A stretch of 64,000 bases of DNA from Nevskiaceae bacterium (GTDB taxonomy: Bacteria; Pseudomonadota; Gammaproteobacteria; Steroidobacterales; Steroidobacteraceae), in contig VEQP01000011.1 of NCBI GenBank assembly GCA_018883185.1, positions 22,288 through 86,287 on the forward strand, read 5' to 3'. Positions 8,895-18,873 of the stretch are shown here, piece after piece (the stretch's first letter is position 1; the number at the start of each line of letters is the position of its first letter). The position numbers were made by a program, and so were the translations under genes. Below the pieces are notes generated by a model. It was not told the DNA's origin. It saw only the letters and a list, made by a program, of their open reading frames with translations, and searched no databases.

Positions 8895-9875
8895 ATGGCC
8901 GAATATCAAAATTTGTTTACTCGCGTGCAGGTCGAGGCACCGCACTACCCGGGCGTACCGCACGACCCGAAGGGCGTGTGGAGCCGCGGGCTCAAGGCGA
9001 GCGCGAACTACTGGCTAGGTAAGATCGGCGATGCGCAGATCGGACCGTTTTATCTCGGTTCCACCGGGGTGATATCGATCATCTGCTTCATCATCGCCTT
9101 CGAGATCGTCGGCTTGAACATGCTGGCGTCGGTGAACTGGAATCCGTTGCAGTTCATCAAGCAGTTGCCGTGGCTAGCGCTGGAACCTGCTGCGCCGCAG
9201 TACGGTTTGCGTTTGCCACCGCTGCAGCATGGCGGTTGGCACTTGATGGCGGGCTTCTTTCTGACGGTGTCCGTGCTCTTGTGGTGGGTGCGAACCTACA
9301 TGCTGGCGCGCAAGCTGCGCATGGGCACGCACACCGCATGGGCGTTTGCTTCGGCGATCTGGTTGTTTCTGGTGTTGGGCTTCATCCGCCCGGTGCTGAT
9401 GGGCAGCTGGTCCGAGGCGGTACCCTTTGGAATCTTTGCTCATCTCGACTGGACCGCTGCGTTCTCGCTGCGCTACGGGAATTTGCTCTACAACCCGTTC
9501 CACGCGTTGTCGATCGTGTTCCTGTACGGCTCGGTGCTGTTGTTCGCGATGCACGCGGGCACGATCATGGCGGTCAGCCGCTACGGTGGCGAACGCGAAG
9601 TCGAGCAAGTGCTCGATCGCGGCACCGCCTCGGAGCGCGCGGCGCTGTTCTGGCGCTGGACCATGGGCTTCAACGCCACCATGGAGTCGGTGCACCGCTG
9701 GGCCTGGTGGTTTGCCGTGTTGTGCACGTTGACGGGAGGCATTGGCATCCTGCTCACGGGCACGGCGGTCGACAACTGGTATCTGTGGGCAGTTAAACAC
9801 GGCGTCGCGCCGAGCTATCCGGCGACCTTCGACGTGCTGCCTGATCCCGCCTTGAATTCGGGAGGCGCGCAATGA
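8895..9875 (+). CDS. pufM: PufM, photosynthetic reaction centre M subunit
   Basis: Reaction-centre M subunit of 326 residues with five membrane helices. The start is ATG 8895 ([13 protein letters not shown]); a longer open frame upstream overlaps pufL and is not used. Visible motifs are AHLDW, YNPFHAL (special-pair His), AMHAGT and SVHRWAWWF (iron His), with an iron-ligand Glu in GEREVEQ. It binds QA and the photoactive branch with PufL. The stop overlaps the pufC ATG by four bases, so M and C are coupled. Confidence 0.98.
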   Translation: MAEYQNLFTRVQVEAPHYPGVPHDPKGVWSRGLKASANYWLGKIGDAQIGPFYLGSTGVISIICFIIAFEIVGLNMLASVNWNPLQFIKQLPWLALEPAAPQYGLRLPPLQHGGWHLMAGFFLTVSVLLWWVRTYMLARKLRMGTHTAWAFASAIWLFLVLGFIRPVLMGSWSEAVPFGIFAHLDWTAAFSLRYGNLLYNPFHALSIVFLYGSVLLFAMHAGTIMAVSRYGGEREVEQVLDRGTASERAALFWRWTMGFNATMESVHRWAWWFAVLCTLTGGIGILLTGTAVDNWYLWAVKHGVAPSYPATFDVLPDPALNSGGAQ

Positions 9876-11059
9876 ATCACTTTGGACGCATCGTGCTGGC
9901 GGGTATCGCCAGCCTCGGACTGCTCGTCGGTTGCGGCGAGCGACCGCCCATCGAGACGCAGCAGTTGGGTTATCGCGGCACCGGGATGGAAGAGAACACC
10001 AACCCGCGCCTGCTGGCCGAACTCGTTGCGAAAAATCAGGTTCCGGCATCGCAACCGCCGGCTGATACGAGCGGCCCGTTGGCCTCGGAGATCTACCAAA
10101 ACGTGCAGGTGCTCAAGGACCTCAGTGTCGGCGAGTTCACGCGCGTGATGTTGTCGATGACCGAGTGGGTGGCTCCGGCGGAGCAGAAAAACTGCACTTA
10201 CTGTCACAACGGCGAGAACTACGCCGATGAAGGTAAGTACCAGTACAAGGTCGCACGTCGCATGCTGAGCATGACTCGTGAGATCAACAGCTCCTGGAAA
10301 ACGCATGTCGGCAAGACGGGTGTGACCTGTCATACCTGTCATCGCGGACAGCCGGTGCCGGAGTACGTGTGGTTCACCGATCCGGGTGCGGGTCGGGAGA
10401 ACTCGTTCGTCGGTTCGCGCGCGGGTCAAAACTCGGCGATCACGGGGCTTGGTGTGACGACCATCGGTCACTCGAGCCTGCCGTACGACCCGTACACCCC
10501 GTTCTTGCTCGGCGAGCAGAACATCCGCGTCAACGGCCCGACGGCACTGCCAACCGGCAATCGCAATTCGATCAAGCAGGCGGAGTGGACCTACGCGTTG
10601 ATGGTGCACATGTCGAACTCACTCGGCGTGAATTGCACCTACTGTCACAACACGCGCGCCTGGGCGAGCTGGGAGGAAAGCCGACCGCAGCGCAGTACTG
10701 CGTGGCACGGCATCCGCCTCGCCCGTCACTTGAACAACGCCTACCTCGTGCCGCTGACCGACACGTTCCCGGATAAACGTCTCGGCCCCTTGGGCGATGT
10801 GGCGAAGATCAATTGCAGCACCTGCCACCAGGGCGTGTACAAGCCGTACTTCGGCACGAGCATGGCCAAGGATTATCCGGAACTGCAGGGCGCCAAGCCG
10901 ATGCCGGTCGCTGCGCCGATGGAAGGTGCTGCGGCACCTGCAGCGGGTGATGCCGCGGCTGCTCCGGCCACAGCGCCCGCGGCGGCACCGGCTTCGGCGA
11001 AGAACCTGACCGCCACGCCCGTGGCACGGGTGAACGTCGTCGGGAGGCCGATCGGCTGA
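9872..11059 (+). CDS. pufC: PufC, tetraheme reaction-centre cytochrome
   Basis: Periplasmic lipoprotein (395 residues) that re-reduces the photo-oxidised special pair. The lipobox LLVGC near residue 21 gives a lipid-anchored Cys. Four CxxCH haem sites are seen: [30 protein letters not shown] and [10 protein letters not shown], and suitably spaced Met residues can serve as axial ligands. The C-terminal 50 or so residues are an Ala/Pro-rich tail of low complexity. The gene is coupled to pufM, and its stop overlaps the ispH start by one base. Confidence 0.96.
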   Translation: MNHFGRIVLAGIASLGLLVGCGERPPIETQQLGYRGTGMEENTNPRLLAELVAKNQVPASQPPADTSGPLASEIYQNVQVLKDLSVGEFTRVMLSMTEWVAPAEQKNCTYCHNGENYADEGKYQYKVARRMLSMTREINSSWKTHVGKTGVTCHTCHRGQPVPEYVWFTDPGAGRENSFVGSRAGQNSAITGLGVTTIGHSSLPYDPYTPFLLGEQNIRVNGPTALPTGNRNSIKQAEWTYALMVHMSNSLGVNCTYCHNTRAWASWEESRPQRSTAWHGIRLARHLNNAYLVPLTDTFPDKRLGPLGDVAKINCSTCHQGVYKPYFGTSMAKDYPELQGAKPMPVAAPMEGAAAPAAGDAAAAPATAPAAAPASAKNLTATPVARVNVVGRPIG

Positions 11060-11988
11060 TGAACGTGTTGCTCGCCCAACCGCGCGGATTCTGCGCCGGT
11101 GTGGCGCGAGCAATCGAGATCGCCGAGCGGGCTTTGGAGACGCACGGCGCACCGGTCTACGTGTACCACGAGATCGTCCACAACGGACACGTTGTGGGCG
11201 ATCTCGCTTCACGTGGCGCGATCTTCGTCGATGACATCGCCGAGATTCCGGAGGGCTCGCTGACCATCTTCAGCGCACACGGCGTCTCTAATGCCGTGGT
11301 CGAGCAGGCCGCGCGACGTCGTCTGCACGTTATCGACGCGACCTGTCCGCTCGTGACCAAGGTTCACGTGCAGGCAGAGCGCTACTCGCAACGCGGCCAC
11401 GTCATCGTCGTCATCGGTCATGCCGGTCACGAGGAAGTCGAGGGGACGCGCGGCTCGGTCAGCGGGCCAGTTCACGTGGTCGGGTCGTTGGAAGACATCG
11501 CAGCCTTGCCGATGTTGCCCGGTACGCCCGTCGCCTACGTGACGCAGACTACTTTATCCCTCGATGACACTCGGGTGTTGATCGAAGCGCTCGAACGGCG
11601 TTATCCGGATATCGTTGGGCCGGGCCTCGAAGACATCTGCTACGCGACGCAGAATCGCCAGCGCGCCGTGCGGCAGATGGCTCGACAGGTTGATCTCGTG
11701 ATCGTTGTGGGCGCTCGCAACAGCTCCAACGCCAATCGGCTGCAAGAGGTCTCCGCCGATCACGGCGTGCCCGCGCGTCTGGTGGAGCATGCCGACGAAA
11801 TCGAAGCGGTATGGCTGGCCGGCGTGCGTAACGTGGGTGTGACCGCGGGTGCCTCGACGCCGGAGATTCTCGTTAGCGGTGTTTGCGAACGCCTGCGTCA
11901 TTTAGGGGCCGGTTTGATCCGCGAATTGCCGGGTCTCGCTGAGACCACGCGCTTTCGGCTACCCGAAATCCTGCGCCGCGCCGGTTAA
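11059..11988 (+). CDS. ispH: IspH 4-hydroxy-3-methylbut-2-enyl diphosphate reductase
   Basis: Last enzyme of the MEP isoprenoid pathway (309 residues), a [4Fe-4S] protein that makes IPP and DMAPP. The three cluster cysteines are in RGFCAGV, DATCPLVTK and DICYATQNRQ; NSSNANRL is the substrate-binding SxN region. It starts inside the pufC stop (TGATG), so it is the distal gene of the puf operon and probably expressed with it. It converges with dxs, which encodes the first MEP enzyme. It may be a second, phototrophy-dedicated copy; this cannot be judged from the window. Confidence 0.95.
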   Translation: MNVLLAQPRGFCAGVARAIEIAERALETHGAPVYVYHEIVHNGHVVGDLASRGAIFVDDIAEIPEGSLTIFSAHGVSNAVVEQAARRRLHVIDATCPLVTKVHVQAERYSQRGHVIVVIGHAGHEEVEGTRGSVSGPVHVVGSLEDIAALPMLPGTPVAYVTQTTLSLDDTRVLIEALERRYPDIVGPGLEDICYATQNRQRAVRQMARQVDLVIVVGARNSSNANRLQEVSADHGVPARLVEHADEIEAVWLAGVRNVGVTAGASTPEILVSGVCERLRHLGAGLIRELPGLAETTRFRLPEILRRAG

Positions 11989-11991
11989 CGG

Positions 11992-12011
11992 TCTCGCGCC
12001 GCCTCGCGGGA
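11992..12011. terminator. Possible bidirectional hairpin between convergent ispH and dxs
   Basis: TCTCGCG (11992-11998) pairs with CGCGGGA (12005-12011), seven pairs with one G-U and a six-base loop, filling the 25-base gap between the two stop codons. There is no clear T-run, so intrinsic termination is only a possibility. Confidence 0.4.
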
Positions 12012-12013
12012 AC

Positions 12014-13918
12014 TCAGCCCTTCAGTTGGCTGCGCGTCAGCAGCCGCAATACACCATTGAACATGGCGTTCTGACGCAGACCCGGCGCACGCCTCGGCGC
12101 TTGCCGCGCCAGGGTGATCCGACTGCTGTGGCGGGCGATGGCATCGAACAGGCCTGGCACGTCGAGGCCCGCATCCTGCAGGCATTGTTCGCGGGTGCCG
12201 TGTTCGATGTTTCGATCAGGTAAGCCGAGGTGCAGCACGCCGACATCGAGTGCATGGCGGGCGAGCACCTCGCCGACCGCAGCGCCCGCGCCACCGGCGA
12301 TCACGTTCTCCTCGAGCGTCACTAGTAGTTCATGCTGAGAAGCGAGTTCGAGCACCAGCGCCTCGTCCAGTGGTTTGACGAAGCGCATGTTGACGACGGT
12401 CGCATCGATGATGTCTGCGAGCTCGTGCGCGGTCTCAAGCAAGGTGCCAAACGCCAGCAGGGCGATGCCCGAGCCGCGGCGTTGCAGCTCGGCGCGGCCG
12501 AGCGGCAGACTGCGTGGCCAGAGTGGCAGGGCAGCGCCTTCCTCGGTGGGCAGCGCGGGTGCCACACGGGCGCCGCCACCGATCGCCGCGGCGCGCGGAT
12601 ACCGGATGGCGCAAGGCAGACCCGATTCGATGCCGGTACGCAGCATCGCACGCAGCTCATCGGCATCGCCCGGCGTCATTACCGTCATGCCGGGGATACA
12701 GCGCAGGAAGGACAGATCAAGGCTGCCATTGTGTGTGGAACCATCGGGGCCGACGAGTCCGGCACGATCGACAGCGAAAGTCACCGGCAAGTTTTGCAGG
12801 CAGACGTCGTGCACGATCTGATCATAGGCGCGTTGCATGAACGTCGAGTAGATCGCGACCACGGGACGCAAGCCTTGGGTTGCGAGTCCGGCCGCGAAGG
12901 TCACCGCATGTTGCTCGGCGATGCCGACATCGAAATAGCGATCCGGGTAAGCCTTGGCGAAAGCGACGAGGCCCGAGCCTTCGCGCATCGCCGGGGTCAC
13001 CACCACAATCCGCGGATCCTGGGCCGCGAGTTCGCACAACCACTCGCCGAAGATTTGCGTGTAGGTCGGCGCGGCAGGCTTGGCGGGCGGTAAACCCAGA
13101 GAGGGGTCGAAGGGCGTGACACCGTGATATTTGATCGGCTCGGCCTCCGCACGCGCGTAGCCTTTGCCTTTCACGGTCCGCACATGCAGTAATTTCGGGC
13201 CCGGACGATCGCGCATTGCGCGCAGTTCGTGCAGCAGCGCCGCCATGTCGTGTCCATCGATGGCGCCGCGATAAGCAAAACCGAGTGCGTTGAAAAAACC
13301 ATCTACGTCACTGACCGCATCGCGCCCCCGGCGAGTCAGGTAGGCCGACAGGGCACCGACGTTCTCCGAGATGGACATGCCGTTGTCGTTGAGTATGACG
13401 AGCACGTCCTCGTCAAGTGCGCCCGCGTGCTCCAAGGCCTCGAAAGCGAGACCTGCCGTCATCGAGCCATCGCCGATGATGGCGACGGCTTTGGCTGGAC
13501 TACCTTGTCGGCGAGCAGCGACCGCCATACCGAGCGCGGCGCTGATCGAGGTGCTGGAGTGCCCGGCACCAAACGTGTCATAGGGACTCTCGTCGCGTTT
13601 GAGGAATCCGGAGATGCCGGGCCGCTTGCGAATTTGGGCGAGGGCCGTGCGGCGCCCGGTGAGGATCTTGTGCGGATAGCATTGATGGCCGACATCCCAT
13701 ACCAGTAGGTCGCGCGGCGTTTCGTAGACGTGATGCAGCGCAACGCTCAGTTCGACGGTGCCGAGGCCGGCGGCAAGATGCCCCCCGACTGCCGCGATGG
13801 TCTGCAACAGACAGTCGCGTAGCTCGTCAGCGAGTTGTGGCAACTGCGCATCGTCGAGACGGCGCAAGTCGGCCGGGGAGTCGATCTGCTCGAGGAGCGT
13901 GCGAGTGGGGGTGTTCAC
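12014..13918 (-). CDS. dxs: Dxs 1-deoxy-D-xylulose-5-phosphate synthase
   Basis: TPP-dependent first enzyme of the MEP pathway (634 residues from the GTG at 13918). GDGSMTAG is the TPP/Mg motif and [15 protein letters not shown] the start of the pyrimidine-binding domain. The GTG is preferred over the ATG at 13954 because it overlaps the puhE stop as GTGA and has AAGGAG ten bases upstream; the ATG would overlap puhE by 40 bases. It is the last gene of the leftward bchF-lhaA-puhABCE-dxs series. Flux into IPP for phytyl and carotenoid synthesis can thus be matched to photosystem synthesis. Confidence 0.95.
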   Translation of the reverse strand: MNTPTRTLLEQIDSPADLRRLDDAQLPQLADELRDCLLQTIAAVGGHLAAGLGTVELSVALHHVYETPRDLLVWDVGHQCYPHKILTGRRTALAQIRKRPGISGFLKRDESPYDTFGAGHSSTSISAALGMAVAARRQGSPAKAVAIIGDGSMTAGLAFEALEHAGALDEDVLVILNDNGMSISENVGALSAYLTRRGRDAVSDVDGFFNALGFAYRGAIDGHDMAALLHELRAMRDRPGPKLLHVRTVKGKGYARAEAEPIKYHGVTPFDPSLGLPPAKPAAPTYTQIFGEWLCELAAQDPRIVVVTPAMREGSGLVAFAKAYPDRYFDVGIAEQHAVTFAAGLATQGLRPVVAIYSTFMQRAYDQIVHDVCLQNLPVTFAVDRAGLVGPDGSTHNGSLDLSFLRCIPGMTVMTPGDADELRAMLRTGIESGLPCAIRYPRAAAIGGGARVAPALPTEEGAALPLWPRSLPLGRAELQRRGSGIALLAFGTLLETAHELADIIDATVVNMRFVKPLDEALVLELASQHELLVTLEENVIAGGAGAAVGEVLARHALDVGVLHLGLPDRNIEHGTREQCLQDAGLDVPGLFDAIARHSSRITLARQAPRRAPGLRQNAMFNGVLRLLTRSQLKG

Positions 13919-14700
13919 GGTCGGCTGGCTCCTTGTCGATTGGCGAGACTCCACCGCCAGAAGCGTTCGCTCTGTAGTGGCAGCACCATCAAGATGTGTT
14001 CGAGTACGGCGAGGGCGGCGAGGGTGGTGAGGATGCCGTAGGCCGCCCCGGCGAAGGCCGAGTCCGCCTGCAGGGCGTGGCTACCGAGCCACCAGACGAT
14101 CAGGCCACCGAGTGCGATGGAGAAGGGGAACAGCAGGTTCATCCGCCGGTGCTGCATGTAGCGCAACAGATGAGCCAGATGTTGCGGCAGGAACGCTTCG
14201 CCCAAGTTGCGGACGCCGAGGAACAAGTTGAGTTTAGCGCTGCTGCGCATCAGCCAGAGCAGCAGCAGCGTACCCAAGGCGAGCCGATTGTCGGCATCGA
14301 TCGTCAGCGCAGCGATCAAAGCAACGACGCCGATGATCAACAGTTCATGCCAGAGAATGACGCGGATGGCCTCGATCGCATGACGCCAGCCATACCCGTT
14401 GGCCTTGGCGGAGGCTCGCGGTGTGAGACCGGTGATCCGACCGGTGAGAAAACTGACCTCGATGCCTGCCCAGATACCGATCGCTCCGAGAAAGGCGACC
14501 GCTGCGCCGGCAACGCTCTGTAAATCACGCGAAACCAGCACGGCGGCGAGGGCGATGATGCTGAGAGCGAGGGTGCCGCGCAGCAGCGAGGGGTAGGTAT
14601 CTACCGATCGACCGATCAGCCAAGCGATGATGCCGGTTGCACCCCACCACACCGCAACGGTGAGCAGGAGGGACCCACACAGCAGGGTCCAGTCGATCAT
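13915..14700 (-). CDS. puhE: PuhE, putative photosynthetic complex assembly protein 2
   Basis: Polytopic membrane protein of 261 residues with about seven hydrophobic segments, matching the PuhE (DUF3623) family of phototrophic proteobacteria. Recognisable internal stretches are [24 protein letters not shown] and [21 protein letters not shown]. The family is needed for normal reaction-centre/LH1 levels; the mechanism is not established. It overlaps puhC by four bases and dxs by four. Confidence 0.88.
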   Translation of the reverse strand: MIDWTLLCGSLLLTVAVWWGATGIIAWLIGRSVDTYPSLLRGTLALSIIALAAVLVSRDLQSVAGAAVAFLGAIGIWAGIEVSFLTGRITGLTPRASAKANGYGWRHAIEAIRVILWHELLIIGVVALIAALTIDADNRLALGTLLLLWLMRSSAKLNLFLGVRNLGEAFLPQHLAHLLRYMQHRRMNLLFPFSIALGGLIVWWLGSHALQADSAFAGAAYGILTTLAALAVLEHILMVLPLQSERFWRWSLANRQGASRP

Positions 14701-15161
14701 CCGGTGCGCGCTGGCTTGAGGGCATCTCCGGCACGCCAGAGACGCGCGAAGGACTCGGCGTTGTCGGAGCCGAACACGCCGAGTTCTATGCTGACACCGC
14801 TCGCGCTATCTTCGAGAAGCAGTCGACCGTCGCGGGTACGGACCAGACGGTAGGGGTCTTCCTCTGCAGCGCCAGAAAGTTTGCGGCCGCGTCCGAGTCC
14901 ACGAAGGATGCCGCGTGCAAAACCCGATTCCTCGACTGTCATTTTTGCGAGCACCGCGCCATCGGCGAGCATCGCGGTCAGTCCGCCATCGGCTTGATCG
15001 ACAAAGCGGATGTCGTAGGCAGCAACGATTTCATCGCCTCGCAGGGCCGGGGTCTCTTGCCGCGTCAGCGCCCCGACGGTAGCCACGAACAACGAGCCGA
15101 CGATCAGCGCCGCTGCTGCAAACAGCATCGGTCGCGGAAAGTCATGACGCGGTGTGCTCAC
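14697..15161 (-). CDS. puhC: PuhC photosynthetic complex assembly protein
   Basis: A 154-residue protein with one N-terminal membrane span (LFAAAALIVGSLFVATVGAL) and a periplasmic domain. DIRFVDQADGG and the ESGFARGILRGLGRGRK segment are typical of PuhC, which assists reaction-centre/LH1 assembly. The start is GTG at 15161, overlapping the puhB stop as GTGA. Length and position between puhB and puhE agree with the family. Confidence 0.88.
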   Translation of the reverse strand: MSTPRHDFPRPMLFAAAALIVGSLFVATVGALTRQETPALRGDEIVAAYDIRFVDQADGGLTAMLADGAVLAKMTVEESGFARGILRGLGRGRKLSGAAEEDPYRLVRTRDGRLLLEDSASGVSIELGVFGSDNAESFARLWRAGDALKPARTG

Positions 15162-15835
15162 GCTTGCCCCTCGGCCGCTACCACGCCCGTGCCGTGCGGC
15201 GCTTGAAGAGTAGTGTCATCGACCGTGACGTTGCTGCGCGAGACCACGGCAGCGAAGGCACGGCTGAGAATTCGACCGGCTTCCTGCGCGTCTGTGAGAC
15301 TGCGCAGCATCGGTTGCGGTCGCGTGATGCGCAGGGTACGCACGTGCGGCCACAGCCAGAGGTAACTCACGCGCTCGTCAGGCAGCAGCACGAGGGCAAT
15401 GTCGCCGGAACCATCGCCTCGATCGCGCAGGTTCGCGGAGTGTAGTTTGCCGAGCGGCAGGTTGAGCGAGCTCGATAAGGCGATGCCCTGCCGCAGCACG
15501 ATACGCCGATTGGTGATCGTGTAGAGCGTGCTGCGGGCCGCGAGCGCCGCCACGCCCGTGAGTAGACCAAGACCGATGAGGGAGAAAACGGCCGGGCCTA
15601 TGCAACCTTGCAGCGCATCGCCGATCGAGCTGCCCGTACTGACGAGGTAGATGCCTCGTGCCAGCACGATGGCGCCAAAGTAATACGCCAGCGTACGCAC
15701 TTGGTACGCGTTGAGAGCCAGGGAGCGCCAGTCCGGCGCTCCCTGCCACAACACACGCTCGCCTTCCGGCAAGACCGCAGGCAGACCGCGAACGGGTTCG
15801 CTGTCGTGCTCGCTGAACACCGCGCGCGTTGCCAT
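15158..15835 (-). CDS. puhB: PuhB, reaction-centre assembly protein with PH domain
   Basis: A 225-residue protein beginning with a LPEGERVLWQGAPDWRSLALNAYQVR segment, followed by two or three membrane helices and a C-terminal bacterial PH-type domain containing YTITNRRIVLRQG and LPLGKLHSANLRDRGDGSGD. PuhB assists assembly of the reaction-centre core. It lies five bases downstream of puhA and overlaps puhC by four. Confidence 0.9.
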   Translation of the reverse strand: MATRAVFSEHDSEPVRGLPAVLPEGERVLWQGAPDWRSLALNAYQVRTLAYYFGAIVLARGIYLVSTGSSIGDALQGCIGPAVFSLIGLGLLTGVAALAARSTLYTITNRRIVLRQGIALSSSLNLPLGKLHSANLRDRGDGSGDIALVLLPDERVSYLWLWPHVRTLRITRPQPMLRSLTDAQEAGRILSRAFAAVVSRSNVTVDDTTLQAPHGTGVVAAEGQA

Positions 15836-15840
15836 GCGGG

Positions 15841-16641
15841 TCAGATCAACGGTTCGCTGCGTGAGGGCACGGCGAGCAGGTGACCACTGCCGAAGTAGGC
15901 CGTGATGCGGTCTTCTTCGAGTTTGGTGACTTGCTCGGCGCTGGCGATCGAGGGCACGCCGGCGAATTGTCCGGCCGTGATCGCGACCACTTTCACCTTG
16001 CGACCGGCCGCGTCGTAACGCACGAACCCTGACGGCAGGAGCACCGGGCGTCCGCCGGGGCTGAGTTCCACCTCGAGGTAGCGGATCTGCGGCTCAGCCT
16101 TGTCCACCCACACGTCGCGAACTACGCCCGCCTGCGCGCCGTCGAGACCGATCACGGTCATACCGCGCGGATCCGGGTCACGTGAGGCGATGCTCCAGCC
16201 GCTGACCGAGCGCATCGGCACGATCATCGGCGATCCGTCGAGCATGCGTTCCGGTTGATCGGCGCGCTCGGCGTAAGCGGCAGGGCCGACACCATCGACC
16301 ATCGGGTCGCCGGTGGGCTCTAGCGGCGCACCGACGTCGGCACCGTAGCGATCGTCCCAACCGACCTGACGCGCGGCCACTGGCCGGCGATCGTCACGCG
16401 AAGCGCTCGGCGCCTGCACGGTGCTGCCATCGGCCAGCAGAAAGGTCTTCGGACACGGTACGGGCGGCAGGCCCTCGACTTGCACGGGGTTGCCATTGCG
16501 ATCGACACGATGCGTATCGAGTGGATAGCCCTCGCGTTTGTCCTCGCGATGGAGGTACCAGATCAAGCCAGCAAAGAAAATCCAGAACCCGTAGAGCGCG
16601 ATCTGCGCCGTGTCGGTGTACTCAAGGAAATTGTTCGTCAT
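15841..16641 (-). CDS. puhA: PuhA, photosynthetic reaction centre H subunit
   Basis: H subunit (266 residues): a single N-terminal membrane helix (AQIALYGFWIFFAGLIWYLHREDKREGYPL) and a cytoplasmic PRC-barrel domain. It caps the L/M core and tunes proton delivery to QB. The motifs KTFLLADG, GWSIASRDPDPRGMTVIG, GVVRDVWVDKAEPQIRYLEVEL and ITAYFGSGHLLAVPSR are diagnostic. A 55-base gap separates it from lhaA upstream, so it probably has its own ribosome site within a shared transcript. Confidence 0.96.
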   Translation of the reverse strand: MTNNFLEYTDTAQIALYGFWIFFAGLIWYLHREDKREGYPLDTHRVDRNGNPVQVEGLPPVPCPKTFLLADGSTVQAPSASRDDRRPVAARQVGWDDRYGADVGAPLEPTGDPMVDGVGPAAYAERADQPERMLDGSPMIVPMRSVSGWSIASRDPDPRGMTVIGLDGAQAGVVRDVWVDKAEPQIRYLEVELSPGGRPVLLPSGFVRYDAAGRKVKVVAITAGQFAGVPSIASAEQVTKLEEDRITAYFGSGHLLAVPSRSEPLI

Positions 16642-16696
16642 GTGCTCACTCCCTCAATAAATCGATCACTCAACGTCCCTATCAACCCAAACCTGA

Positions 16697-18112
16697 TCAA
16701 CCAGGCATCTCAGCCAGTCCCAATGAATTCCGCCCAGAGGCGAGCGGCGGTGTTGCGCTACGCCGTACCAGCGGGCCCATCGCCACCAGCGCGGCGAACA
16801 GCAGGGCAATCTCGATGTGGTACACGAACAAGTAGCCAGTGGCCGGCGAAACCAGTGCCGGCCCCAATTCGCCGCGGACGGCCATGTCGCCGATCAAGTT
16901 GCAGGCGCCGCCGCCGAGCGCGATGGCCAGCCCCGCACCGGTCGCCTGCACCGCGCCCCAAGCGCCGAGTGCCAAGCCGTTGTCGCTGCGTTCGAGGCCC
17001 ATGGCGGCGAGCAGTGTGCCCACTGAGAACAGGCCGCCCCCGAAGCCGATCAGCAGTGCGCCGACGCGAAACAGTGCCGGCGAGCCGAGTGGATCGGCGA
17101 ACACCACTGCGGCGAAGGCCAGCACGCCGACGAGAATTCCCAGCGCCGAGATCCGCAAGGGATCCGCGCCGCGTCGCAGCGCCCGGGCGGAGCCGCCGAA
17201 GGCTAACAGTGCGCCGCCCGCCGATAGGGCGGTGAGCAGACTCGTTGCACCGACTTCCATGTGCAGAATCGCGCCGCCGTAGGGTTCGAGCAGCACATCC
17301 TGCATGCTGAATGCGGCCGTGCCGAATCCGACCGTAGCGAGCAGGCGGCGAGTGGGACGCGCCGCCGTGAAGTCCCGCCAGACACTGCGGAATTTAGGCT
17401 GACTCGTCGCGACGGAGCTGCGTGTCCGATCGCGAGGTTCTTGCTTCCAGAGGGCAATCACGTTGAGCAGGAATGTGATCACTGCAGCGCCCTGTATCGT
17501 CTGGATGAGACGCAGGTGCGAGTAGCGGCCCCCGAGCAGCCAGCCGAACAGCAAAGAGGCGCCCACCATGCCGACGAGCAGCATGACGTACATCAGCGCT
17601 ACCACCCGCGGCCGGGTTTCTTTGGGTGCAAGATCGGTCGCGAGCGCAAGCCCTGCCGTCTGCGTCGCGTGCAAGCCGGCGCCCACCATCAGGAACGCCA
17701 GTGCCGCACCAGCTTGACCGATCTCGACCGGGCCACGACCCGTGCCACTCAGCACCATCAGCGCGAACGGCATGATGGCGAGGCCGCCGTATTGCAGCAG
17801 CGTGCCGAACCACAGGTAAGGGACGCGCCGCCAGCCGAGCACCGAGCGATGGTTATCGGAGTGGAAACCGAGAAAGGCGCGGAACGGCGCGAACAGCAGC
17901 GGCAGGGCAACCATGGCGGCAACGATCCACGCCGGCACATTCAGCTCGACGATCATCACGCGATTGAGCGTGCCGTTGAGCAGGGCGAGGGCCATGCCTA
18001 CCGAGACCTGAAATAGCGACAGCCGCAGCAATCGTCGCAGCGGCAGGTCGGCGCTCGCGGCGTCCGCGAACGGCAGAAAACGTGAGTCTTGTGCCCAGCG
18101 CGGCAGGCTCAT
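16697..18112 (-). CDS. lhaA: LhaA, PucC-family LH1 assembly / pigment transporter
   Basis: Twelve-span MFS protein of the bacteriochlorophyll-delivery family (471 residues). The segments LNGTLNRVMIVELNVPAWIVAAMVALP and FHSDNHRSVLGWRRVPYLWFGTLLQYGG are family hallmarks. The ATG at 18112 overlaps the bchF stop as ATGA; an in-frame TTG five codons upstream is less likely. In most purple bacteria lhaA follows bchM, not bchF. A second family member lies at 22117-23580. Confidence 0.92.
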   Translation of the reverse strand: MSLPRWAQDSRFLPFADAASADLPLRRLLRLSLFQVSVGMALALLNGTLNRVMIVELNVPAWIVAAMVALPLLFAPFRAFLGFHSDNHRSVLGWRRVPYLWFGTLLQYGGLAIMPFALMVLSGTGRGPVEIGQAGAALAFLMVGAGLHATQTAGLALATDLAPKETRPRVVALMYVMLLVGMVGASLLFGWLLGGRYSHLRLIQTIQGAAVITFLLNVIALWKQEPRDRTRSSVATSQPKFRSVWRDFTAARPTRRLLATVGFGTAAFSMQDVLLEPYGGAILHMEVGATSLLTALSAGGALLAFGGSARALRRGADPLRISALGILVGVLAFAAVVFADPLGSPALFRVGALLIGFGGGLFSVGTLLAAMGLERSDNGLALGAWGAVQATGAGLAIALGGGACNLIGDMAVRGELGPALVSPATGYLFVYHIEIALLFAALVAMGPLVRRSATPPLASGRNSLGLAEMPG

Positions 18113-18633
18113 CGCTCGGTCACCCAAGTGCGGGCTGAAGAATTAAGGTGTGACACACTCGAGGGCTCGCGTCGCGCGAGGCGCAGCTTGTAGAAAAACT
18201 GCAGCGCGTTGATCACGTAGCTCGCGTAGGCGACCAGGGCCAGCAGCAGCTGCTCGCGAACCCCGAGAGCATCGGTCAAGAAGGCATACAGGTAGGCCGT
18301 GTGCAGGGCGATCACGACCATGCTGACCACGTCCTCCCAATAAAAACTTGGTGCGAACAGCCACACGCCGAAGACGCGTTTTTCCCAGATCGCGCCGGTG
18401 ACCATGATGGCGTAGAGAAATAGTGTCTTGACAATGACCGACAGCGTCGCGGCCTCGGCACCTTCTCCGGTCTGCAGGAACCGCAACACCAGCCACAGGC
18501 TGACAAGAAAGGCGAGCAACTGCAGCGGTGCCAAGACGCCTTGCACGATCGTCCACGGGGATCCATCCCGGCGGATGCGCTCCTCGGGGGTGTACAACGG
18601 GCGGCCAACGGCTGCCTTGCGGGGCTCGAACAT
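18109..18633 (-). CDS. bchF: BchF 3-vinyl bacteriochlorophyllide hydratase
   Basis: A 174-residue membrane protein with four hydrophobic segments that hydrates the C3 vinyl group, supplying the substrate of BchC. The N-terminal LYTPEERIRRDGSPWTIVQGVLAPLQLLAFLVSL and FGVWLFAPSFYWEDVVSM segments are family signatures. It is the first leftward gene, divergent from aerR across 240 bases carrying PpsR-like boxes. bchN, B, H, L and M, which normally follow, are absent. Confidence 0.93.
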   Translation of the reverse strand: MFEPRKAAVGRPLYTPEERIRRDGSPWTIVQGVLAPLQLLAFLVSLWLVLRFLQTGEGAEAATLSVIVKTLFLYAIMVTGAIWEKRVFGVWLFAPSFYWEDVVSMVVIALHTAYLYAFLTDALGVREQLLLALVAYASYVINALQFFYKLRLARREPSSVSHLNSSARTWVTER

Positions 18634-18873
18634 GGCGGTACTCGCACCGGCTAATCCACGGTCAATCTAGTGAAGGACGCGGCAAGTGTCAATTAAAAAT
18701 GACGTCTACATAGGTTGACAAATAGCGGCCGCGAAAATATACAGGTAAGGTGTGACTTCGAGAGGGGGTTAACGGGGCGATTGACCGCCACCGGACCAAT
18801 CCACAAGGAAGTCGTACTTCGACAGCACGCAGCCCGGCGGGAGCACTGGGCGGTGGGCGAGGCGGGTTGATTT
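18634..18873. promoter_or_regulatory. Divergent bchF/aerR control region with tandem PpsR-like boxes
   Basis: A 240-base gene-free region. TGTCAATTAAAAATGACG (18687-18704) and CGTCTACATAGGTTGACA (18703-18720) are two TGT-N12-ACA-like boxes that share two bases; each matches the consensus at five of its six fixed positions. They lie 54-87 bases from the bchF start. The locally AT-rich stretch is consistent with promoters in both directions. The aerR start has GAGGCGGG upstream. Nothing else coding is visible. Confidence 0.6.
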
